From: Neptuniibacter victor
GTDB taxonomy: Bacteria > Pseudomonadota > Gammaproteobacteria > Pseudomonadales > Balneatricaceae
Direction: 5' to 3'
NCBI GenBank assembly: GCA_027943745.1
Contig: AP025763.1
Coordinates: forward strand, 3,720,001 to 3,784,000
Length of the DNA: 64,000 bases
The position numbers and the translations under genes are program-made. The number at the start of each line of letters is the position of its first letter. Position 1 is the stretch's first letter. Positions 57,457-64,000 of this stretch are shown here, piece after piece. Under the pieces are notes generated by a model. That model was not told where the DNA came from and made no database searches. It saw nothing but the letters and a program-made list of their open reading frames with translations.

Positions 57457-59151
57457 TTAAGTACGTAACCCAGAAACTAAAACATCCAACTGTTTTAAGC
57501 CTCTGCTAATTTCCAGACTAATATCAGCCGTTTTATCCGCACTATCACTGGTATTGTTAGCATACTCGGAGATACTAGATAAGTTCATATGAATATCTCG
57601 AACAACGGCAGATTGCTCTTCAGCTGCGGCTGCGATCTGCGTATTCATTGCCGACATATTCTCCACAGCAGAGCTTGCTTCGCTTAGCTCTGCTGCCGTT
57701 TTTTGCGCTTGTGTAATGCATAGTGCTGCATTTTCTTGGCTTAACTGCATTACTTCTACAGCCCCAGAGGTCCCTCCCTGTAAGTTCTGTAATAGTTCCT
57801 GAATATTCTCAGTAGATTGTTGCGTCCGCTGAGACAGTGAGCGCACTTCATCAGCCACTACCGCAAACCCCCGCCCAGATTCACCGGCACGAGCGGCTTC
57901 TATTGCTGCATTGAGGGCCAGTAGATTGGTTTGCTCGGCAATTCCTCTAATATCACCCAAAACTTCACCAATTCTATTCGTTTCTTCCGCTAAAGAAGTT
58001 AGCTTGGTCGCAGCATTTTCAACATTGTGACTTAGCTGCTGAATAACACTTTGATTCTCAACCGCCAACGCTGAACCTATCTGCACTTTATCAAGCACGC
58101 TAGACCCTAAGTTCGCCGCATGCACCGTAGATTCAGCTATTTCACTGACACTACTCGCCATCTCGTCAACAGAGGTAGCAACCTGTTGAGTTTCACTTTT
58201 TTGCTGCCCCACTTGATCACGTGTAGCTTCCATTACAACAATGGTGTTCTCTGAACGTACGACCAAATCTGAAGAAGTATTTCGTATAGAAGCAACCATT
58301 TGCCCTAACTTTTCAAGCAGCCGATTAAAGGCCTCTGCCGCGTCAGATGTTTCATCTTTGCCGGCCACAGGCAAACGAACACTTAGGTCACCATCACCTT
58401 CAGCTAGTTCACGCAAACGATCTCGCATATTAACAACTGGCCCAACAATAGATTTAGACATTAAGATCGGCACAATCGTTGCCATGATTAAAGCAGCGAT
58501 GAAAAGAGAAGCGATCATCTTTAACGCTGCAGTTTCATCGTGCTCTGCACGCTGCGAGGCCTCAAGAGTAAACTGCTGAATCTGCGTCAGCGCATCTACC
58601 AACTCATGATCAATCTTATCTTCTAAGGCGATAATTTCGGGCGCAGATACTAGCGCTTGGGAAGCCGTGCCTGCAGTCACCTTTTCCAGTAACGCAAGAG
58701 CCTGTGCATCATATATTTTGTGATTGTTATCAATTTTAACTATCGTATCGAGCAAAATTTCAAATTGAGCTTCCGCTTCAGCGCTATGCGTATCTTCAAT
58801 TGCATGCTCAAGCATCTCCTCTAAATGCTTAAACTCTGCATCCACACTCTCAGCTAGACCTCTAAATCCTTTAAGGGCAACCTCAACATCTTGGCCACGG
58901 TCCTCACCATATTTTGTAGCAACGGCATAGGATAAGCCTCTTTCAAACAAAATTGCCTGTTCTAATTGATGCTGGGATATTTCAGACAGTTTGTTAGTGA
59001 TAGGGATATCTTGTTCTGCGATATCAACTAGCTCAGTACCTATTTTGTTCATTTGAATAACAGCCACGCCACCAATTAATACAATCAGAAAAACGTTGAT
59101 GAAAGCCAAAATGTAAATTCGGGTAGAGATTCTTAAAAAACTTAGCGACAT
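57457..59151 (-). CDS. Methyl-accepting chemotaxis protein
   Basis: 564-residue membrane chemoreceptor. The first membrane helix is at about residues 11-33, a long helical periplasmic sensor follows (about 35-205, four-helix or bimodular type), then the second helix (about 210-230), a HAMP linker and the signalling hairpin with the conserved tip [19 protein letters not shown] and [13 protein letters not shown]. There is no C-terminal pentapeptide tether. GAGGTG sits at good spacing before the ATG. The ligand is unknown. Confidence 0.94.
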   Translation of the reverse strand: MSLSFLRISTRIYILAFINVFLIVLIGGVAVIQMNKIGTELVDIAEQDIPITNKLSEISQHQLEQAILFERGLSYAVATKYGEDRGQDVEVALKGFRGLAESVDAEFKHLEEMLEHAIEDTHSAEAEAQFEILLDTIVKIDNNHKIYDAQALALLEKVTAGTASQALVSAPEIIALEDKIDHELVDALTQIQQFTLEASQRAEHDETAALKMIASLFIAALIMATIVPILMSKSIVGPVVNMRDRLRELAEGDGDLSVRLPVAGKDETSDAAEAFNRLLEKLGQMVASIRNTSSDLVVRSENTIVVMEATRDQVGQQKSETQQVATSVDEMASSVSEIAESTVHAANLGSSVLDKVQIGSALAVENQSVIQQLSHNVENAATKLTSLAEETNRIGEVLGDIRGIAEQTNLLALNAAIEAARAGESGRGFAVVADEVRSLSQRTQQSTENIQELLQNLQGGTSGAVEVMQLSQENAALCITQAQKTAAELSEASSAVENMSAMNTQIAAAAEEQSAVVRDIHMNLSSISEYANNTSDSADKTADISLEISRGLKQLDVLVSGLRT

Positions 59152-59520
59152 CGAAGCTGCACCTCAAGTTTGAATAGATAAAATTATTTTCACTTGCGAC
59201 AAGGAAGCATTGAGCATTAACCACTTACAAAGAAAGGTTAATATTCAATTATTCCTTATTTGAAACAAGCATTTATATCGCTTTTTGAGAAAATATAACA
59301 GGTCAATCATGACAAACTTTACATATCCCTTAATAATTATTAACTTTTTAAGCATTTGCTAAATTAGTGCACTTTTTTGGTGCAAATAAACTGCATTAAA
59401 AAGATAAATAGCGCCAATTTCTCTCCCGCTTTTGCCACCTTTACGATGTCATGTAGTATGTTGCCTTATTCACTACGAACCCAAGCTTGGTAGGCACTGC
59501 CACTATTTAGGAGCGATTAC
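59152..59520. other. Divergent intergenic region between the chemoreceptor and modA
   Basis: 369 AT-rich bases without a gene. On the minus strand TAAAGTTT at 59314-59321 equals the sigma-28 -35 box, but the -10 match (CCTGTTAT) is poor. No ModE-type operator stood out before modA. Confidence 0.4.
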
Positions 59521-60276
59521 ATGGGCGTTATCCGAATCCTCAGCCTGATACTTCTATGTCTTACTTCTGCACTGAGTCATGCGGAGCAGATTAATGTGGC
59601 GGTTGCATCGAACTTTACCGCGCCCATGAAAGCCATCGTAAAAGCATTTGAAGAAAAATCTGAACACCGCATCAAACTATCCTTTGGTTCTTCTGGAAAG
59701 CTCTTCGCCCAGATCACGCACGGTGCACCTTTTGCTCTGTTTTTCTCAGCCGACCAAACAAAACCAAAAATATTAGAAGAGAAGGGATTAACGGTTCCCG
59801 GCTCCCGCTTTACCTATGCAACGGGGGCCTTAGCCCTCTGGTCTGCCGACCCAACCTTTCTTGATGACACGGCATCAAGATTACAGCACGGAGACTTTAA
59901 AAAACTCGCCTTAGCAAACCCTAAACTGGCCCCTTATGGCGTGGCAGCACACGAAGTACTTGAATACTACTCACTGCTTAAAACAACACGGGCAAAATGG
60001 GTCCAAGGTGAGAATATTTCGCAGACCTATCAATTCATCAGTACAGCTAATGCAGAACTAGGCTTTGTTGCGGTTTCACAGATTATGCAACAGGGCGCGA
60101 TAAAGACAGGATCAAGCTGGCTTATACCTCGAGAGGTATATAGCCCTATCAAGCAAGATGCAGCATTATTGCTGCACGGAAAACATAGCCCTGCGGCCAA
60201 AGCGCTGCTACAGTTTTTTCATTCAGCCCAAGCAATCGACATCCTGGAATCTTATGGCTATATCACCACACCCTGA
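59521..60276 (+). CDS. modA: Molybdate ABC transporter, periplasmic binding protein
   Basis: 251 residues with a signal peptide ending near LSHAE. The mature protein has VAVASNFTAPMKAI and FGSSGKLFAQITHGAPF, the oxyanion-binding region of ModA, and the C-terminal GKHSPAAKALLQFF. It captures molybdate in the periplasm for ModBC. AGGAG is seven bases before the ATG. First gene of modABC. Confidence 0.95.
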   Translation: MGVIRILSLILLCLTSALSHAEQINVAVASNFTAPMKAIVKAFEEKSEHRIKLSFGSSGKLFAQITHGAPFALFFSADQTKPKILEEKGLTVPGSRFTYATGALALWSADPTFLDDTASRLQHGDFKKLALANPKLAPYGVAAHEVLEYYSLLKTTRAKWVQGENISQTYQFISTANAELGFVAVSQIMQQGAIKTGSSWLIPREVYSPIKQDAALLLHGKHSPAAKALLQFFHSAQAIDILESYGYITTP

Positions 60277-60297
60277 CTGGATAAGTAACGAGTAGGT

Positions 60298-60984
60298 ATG
60301 ATCTTTTCTGACAGTGATATCGCAGCTATCTGGCTAACGCTTCGCTTAGCAACAACAGTCACCCTTGTTCTGCTCATTATCGGCACTCCCATCGCGTGGT
60401 GGCTAGCCAGAACAAAGTCTTGGCTAAAAGGCCCAATTGGAGCATTGGTCGCTCTCCCTTTAGTCTTACCTCCGACGGTTTTGGGCTTTTATCTATTAAT
60501 TGCAATGGGCCCTCAAGGCGTACTGGGGCAATTTACCACCAGCTTAGGGTTAGGCACTTTACCCTTTACATTTTGGGGCCTTGTTGTCGCATCAGTTTTT
60601 TACTCTATGCCTTTTGTTGTCCAGCCGATTCAAAACGCAATGGAAGCGTTAGGGGATCGACCTTTGGAAGCGGCAGCCACACTTAGAGCGGGCCCTATCG
60701 ATCGTTTTTTTAGCATCGTATTGCCTTTAGCCAAACCGGGCTTTATCACCGCAGCCATTCTAGGATTTGCCCATACGGTAGGCGAGTTTGGTATCGTATT
60801 AATGATCGGCGGTAATATCCCTGGCGAAACTCGCGTAGTATCGGTCCAAATATATGACCATGTTGAAGCACTAGAATACGCGCAAGCACACTTGTTAGCA
60901 GGTGTGATGATTGCATTTTCGTTTACCGTACTTCTTGGGCTTTATTGGTTCCAACGTAAGAGCCCCTTACTCGTATTAAAATGA
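60298..60984 (+). CDS. modB: Molybdate ABC transporter, permease
   Basis: 228-residue inner-membrane subunit with five or six helices and the family's EAA loop ([25 protein letters not shown]), which contacts ModC. It begins 21 bases after modA and its stop overlaps the modC start (ATGATG). Confidence 0.95.
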   Translation: MIFSDSDIAAIWLTLRLATTVTLVLLIIGTPIAWWLARTKSWLKGPIGALVALPLVLPPTVLGFYLLIAMGPQGVLGQFTTSLGLGTLPFTFWGLVVASVFYSMPFVVQPIQNAMEALGDRPLEAAATLRAGPIDRFFSIVLPLAKPGFITAAILGFAHTVGEFGIVLMIGGNIPGETRVVSVQIYDHVEALEYAQAHLLAGVMIAFSFTVLLGLYWFQRKSPLLVLK

Positions 60985-62108
60985 TGGCAGATCTAGAGGT
61001 GGTTGTGGATAAAACAGTTATTAACAAGCAAGCTATTCATGCCTGCTTCAACGTCACTTATCCACAAGCACAAAGCAGTTCGCTAGATGTCGATTTAACA
61101 CTGCCTGGTCGTGGCATTACCGCAATATTCGGCCACTCGGGCTCAGGCAAAACCACGTTACTACGCTGTATTGCGGGTTTAGAAAAGCTAGCGCAAGGAA
61201 ATCTAAGTGTTAATGACGTTGTCTGGCAAAACCAAAACTCATTTATACCCACCCATAAACGCCCTCTTGGCTATGTCTTCCAAGAAGCGAGCCTGTTCCC
61301 GCATTTAACCGCTCAGGGGAACCTCAATTACGCGATCAAACGCGCCGATGAAAAAATAAGTAACGAAGATTACCAACGCGTCATTGAAACTATGGGGATC
61401 GAAACAATATTGCAGCAATACCCCCAACAATTATCGGGAGGACAGCGACAACGAGTTGCAATAGCGCGAGCCCTATTAATACAACCGCAATTACTATTAA
61501 TGGATGAGCCTTTAGCTTCCCTTGATAATGCCCGTAAGCAAGAGATTCTTCCCTACCTTGAGCGCTTACGCTCATCATTTGATATCCCCATATTTTATGT
61601 TAGCCACTCGATGGATGAGGTTGCCCGGTTAGCAGACCACGCGGTGGTGTTGGATGAAGGGAAAGTTATTGCTCAAGGGAGTCTCGGTGAGGTTTTTACA
61701 CGTCTCGATTTACCACTGGGCTTTAGTGATGAAACGGGAGCGATCTTACAAGGCGAAATTGTTGAGCGAGATGAACAATGGCATTTAGCTAAAGTGGCTG
61801 TCGCCGGCGGGGACTTCTGGGTAAGAGATGGCAGCGATAAGATTGGGCATCAAGTACGCATTCGTGTGCAAGCCAGGGATGTCAGTCTAGCCCTATCTGA
61901 TCATGACGACAGCAGCATTTTAAACCGGTTAAAAGCCGAGGTGATTGAGATTTGCGCAACACAAGATGAAGCGATGGCGTTAGTACGTTTAAAAGTAGGA
62001 AAAGACGTTATCGTAGCACGGCTCACTCAACGCTCACTTAACGAGCTTAATGTTCAATGCGGTCAACAATTATTCGCTCAAATCAAATCAGCAGCGATTA
62101 TTCGCTAA
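60981..62108 (+). CDS. modC: Molybdate ABC transporter, ATP-binding protein
   Basis: 375-residue ATPase. Walker A is [10 protein letters not shown], the signature [16 protein letters not shown], Walker [13 protein letters not shown] and the H-loop VSHS. The C-terminal 100 residues form the molybdate-binding Mop/TOBE domain typical of ModC ([13 protein letters not shown]). The start is one of two consecutive ATG codons overlapping modB. Its stop is one base from the converging EAL gene. Confidence 0.95.
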   Translation: MMADLEVVVDKTVINKQAIHACFNVTYPQAQSSSLDVDLTLPGRGITAIFGHSGSGKTTLLRCIAGLEKLAQGNLSVNDVVWQNQNSFIPTHKRPLGYVFQEASLFPHLTAQGNLNYAIKRADEKISNEDYQRVIETMGIETILQQYPQQLSGGQRQRVAIARALLIQPQLLLMDEPLASLDNARKQEILPYLERLRSSFDIPIFYVSHSMDEVARLADHAVVLDEGKVIAQGSLGEVFTRLDLPLGFSDETGAILQGEIVERDEQWHLAKVAVAGGDFWVRDGSDKIGHQVRIRVQARDVSLALSDHDDSSILNRLKAEVIEICATQDEAMALVRLKVGKDVIVARLTQRSLNELNVQCGQQLFAQIKSAAIIR

Positions 62109-62109
62109 T

Positions 62110-63921
62110 TTAAGACAGCAGCCACTCCTCTTTGCACAATAACAATTCATCAAACGCTTCAGCAGCCAACGGCTTAGAGAAATAATAGCCTTGCACATAA
62201 TCACAGCCCTGCTCCCGCAAAAAACGCTGCTGCGACTGGGTTTCCACACCCTCTCCTACCACATCTATCCCTAGTGCATGGGCCATCATAATAATCGCAG
62301 AGATAAGTGCAGGACTCTCAGGCGTGATATTAATGTCACTCACAAAACTACGATCAATTTTTAATGTATTCACTGGAAAGCGCTTTAAATAGGTTAAGGC
62401 GGAGTAACCTGTACCAAAATCATCGATGGAGATTTTAACGCCCATTGACCTAAGCTCAGACAAAGCCTCTCCGCAACCCTGTTCATCTTCCATCAATAGA
62501 CGCTCGGTCAATTCTAGCTCTAGGGAGGCTGCATCCAATTTTGTATCTTGTAATACCTGTTTTACTTTACGTACCAAGTGACCATCTCGAAATTGCGGAA
62601 ATGCGACATTGACCGCTATATGGAAAGGTTTTCCAGTCTTTTCCTGCCAATACGCTGCCTGCTGGCACGCCTTCTCTAGCACCCAATCGCCAAACATAAC
62701 AATTAAGCCTGATTCTTCGGCTAGCGGGATAAACTGATCCGGTGAAACCTGACCATACTCAGGACACTGCCAACGCAACAAAGCCTCAGCACCTATAATC
62801 TCACCGGATTTAACATCAACAATGCTCTGATAATTTAACGAAAGCTGTTCTCTTTCTAAAGCGTGTCTAAGGTGGGACTCCATTGTTAATTTCTTAACAG
62901 CGAGTTCGCCTATCTCCGGTGTAAAGTAGCAATAGCCATCTCTACCTGCCCCCTTAGTTTGATACATGGCCGCATCCGCATGACGTAGCAATTCAGTTGG
63001 ATCACTGGAGTCATCGGGGTATAGAGCAATCCCGATGCTAGCCGATGTAAAGAACTCATACCCACTAATGGTGACAGGCTGGGAAGTTACATCCAACAGA
63101 CGCGAACAAACACGTTCGATAGCCTCTTTTTCTGAAGCATTGGGCAAGATAACAAGGAACTCATCTCCCCCTAAACGAGCGATAACGCCAGTTTCGCCAA
63201 TACAATAATGTAAACGCAGGCTAATCTCTTTGAGATGGTGATCGCCAATATCGTGGCCCAAGGTATCGTTAATTTTTTTAAAATTATCTAGGTCGACAAA
63301 TAGAACAGCTACCGATGTCTCGTGGGTACGGGCATATTCCAGAGAACTACTTAATCTTTCCATCGCAAGCACACGATTTGGCAATCCGGTTAAATAGTCA
63401 TAATTGGCTTGATGAAGTAGCTTACTTTCATAATTTTTTCGTTGCGTAATATCACCAATAGAGCCCACCATTCTATAGGCGATACCCTCAGCATTTCGAA
63501 GTGCTAAACCATGAGCGAGCACCCAAATATAACCGCCGGCACAAGTTCGAACACGGTATTCGCAGTGAAAAAACTCCGTTTTACCCTTAAGGTGTTGAGA
63601 CAATACCCTTTGATACTTTTCACAATCATCAGCATGAACCCAGTTCAACCACTCATGAGATGTCGTTTTAAGGGTATCTTTACCCATACCAATCGTTGTT
63701 AATAAACGCGAAGAGAGGAAGAGTTCTTTACTTACAGGGTCCCAATCCCACAGCCCTTCATTAGCCCCTTTCATAGCTAAAGCATAACGTTCTTCCGTTT
63801 CTAAAAGGGAGGCTTCAACCTGCTCTAGCTCAGTCACTCGAGCAGAAAGCGCTTTGTTTTCTTCAAGTAGCTCAGACCAGGTATTTTTAGAGGATAACTT
63901 CAACACTGTACATCCATTCAC
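62110..63921 (-). CDS. PAS-GGDEF-EAL cyclic-di-GMP signalling protein
   Basis: About 603 residues, no membrane segment. After a short coiled coil (about 15-45), a PAS domain (about 45-170) leads to GGDEF (ARLGGDEF, intact) and EAL (EALLRW, ELTER, DDFGTGYSA, KIDRSF, GEGVET). Both halves keep catalytic motifs, so it could be bifunctional or one domain could regulate the other. GTG at 63921 is the apparent start; a GTG at 63906 with GGA upstream is an alternative. Nothing else is coded in the last 79 bases. Confidence 0.92.
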   Translation of the reverse strand: MNGCTVLKLSSKNTWSELLEENKALSARVTELEQVEASLLETEERYALAMKGANEGLWDWDPVSKELFLSSRLLTTIGMGKDTLKTTSHEWLNWVHADDCEKYQRVLSQHLKGKTEFFHCEYRVRTCAGGYIWVLAHGLALRNAEGIAYRMVGSIGDITQRKNYESKLLHQANYDYLTGLPNRVLAMERLSSSLEYARTHETSVAVLFVDLDNFKKINDTLGHDIGDHHLKEISLRLHYCIGETGVIARLGGDEFLVILPNASEKEAIERVCSRLLDVTSQPVTISGYEFFTSASIGIALYPDDSSDPTELLRHADAAMYQTKGAGRDGYCYFTPEIGELAVKKLTMESHLRHALEREQLSLNYQSIVDVKSGEIIGAEALLRWQCPEYGQVSPDQFIPLAEESGLIVMFGDWVLEKACQQAAYWQEKTGKPFHIAVNVAFPQFRDGHLVRKVKQVLQDTKLDAASLELELTERLLMEDEQGCGEALSELRSMGVKISIDDFGTGYSALTYLKRFPVNTLKIDRSFVSDINITPESPALISAIIMMAHALGIDVVGEGVETQSQQRFLREQGCDYVQGYYFSKPLAAEAFDELLLCKEEWLLS

Positions 63922-64000
63922 ATCACCAGAAGTTGATTCCTGAGCTTAGCACACTTTTTGTACAGCGCTATTATCCCTCTGTATTGAAGGTAATAAGCAG

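Noticed and set aside
59378-59396. Sigma-54-like GGTGC...TGCAT before modA
   Set aside because: The GG to GC spacing is 12 rather than the required 10 bases.

Overview
This window is chromosomal DNA of a Gram-negative, halotolerant (probably marine) gammaproteobacterium. The best fit is Oceanospirillales or a neighbouring order. Evidence: an ectABC ectoine operon, a Pseudomonas-like gene order (rpoH-ftsX-ftsE-ftsY, then a divergent M16-like gene, rsmD, coaD and ferredoxin), the asmA-mutY-yggX block, a Mg-type HemB, an oxyR-recG pair, and several cyclic-di-GMP enzymes in a moderate-GC background. The species assignment is inference; no rRNA is present.

Layout. 1-3.5 kb: 3' part of putA (its 5' end lies outside the window). 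3.6-9.5 kb, minus strand: a four-CBS/PAS/GGDEF/EAL protein, trmB, the DUF423-thiS-thiG cluster and rpoH. 9.7-12.9 kb: ftsX, ftsE, ftsY and an unlisted 44-residue membrane microprotein. 13.2-18 kb: an M16-like pseudopeptidase, rsmD, a TetR regulator, an M48 lipoprotein protease, coaD and ferredoxin. 18-23 kb: a 1688-residue MshQ-like LamG/DUF6701 surface protein without MSHA genes around it. 23.2-33.5 kb: DUF501, recG, oxyR, a YeeZ-like reductase, a diguanylate cyclase, ppk1, hemB and elbB. 33.6-38.3 kb: a Rap1a/Tai-like secreted protein and an RND pump with its adaptor behind a good Fur-box match. 38.5-45.2 kb: hisB-hisH-hisF (no hisA between H and F), a second diguanylate cyclase, asmA, mutY and yggX.

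45.2-50.0 kb is the accessory region. Two identical tRNA-Phe genes are followed by a third, 3'-terminal tRNA-Phe remnant and by copies of a repeat that recurs at 49.94 kb. Between the repeats lie two unrecognised small genes, a DNA C5-cytosine methyltransferase, a MAE_28990/MAE_18760-like HEPN protein and a DUF262 protein. I read this as a tRNA-linked defence island carrying a modification-plus-effector cassette, and it is the most interesting system here.

50.1-54.7 kb: a glutathione transferase, a DsbA-fold isomerase, a SnoaL-like secreted protein divergent from a LysR regulator, and an acidic beta-helix exported protein. 54.7-57.0 kb: ectA-ectB-ectC. 57.4-59.2 kb: a chemoreceptor. 59.5-62.1 kb: modABC molybdate uptake. 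62.1-63.9 kb: a PAS-GGDEF-EAL protein. Four GGDEF-domain proteins and one chemoreceptor in 64 kb suggest a lifestyle that switches between swimming and surface attachment.
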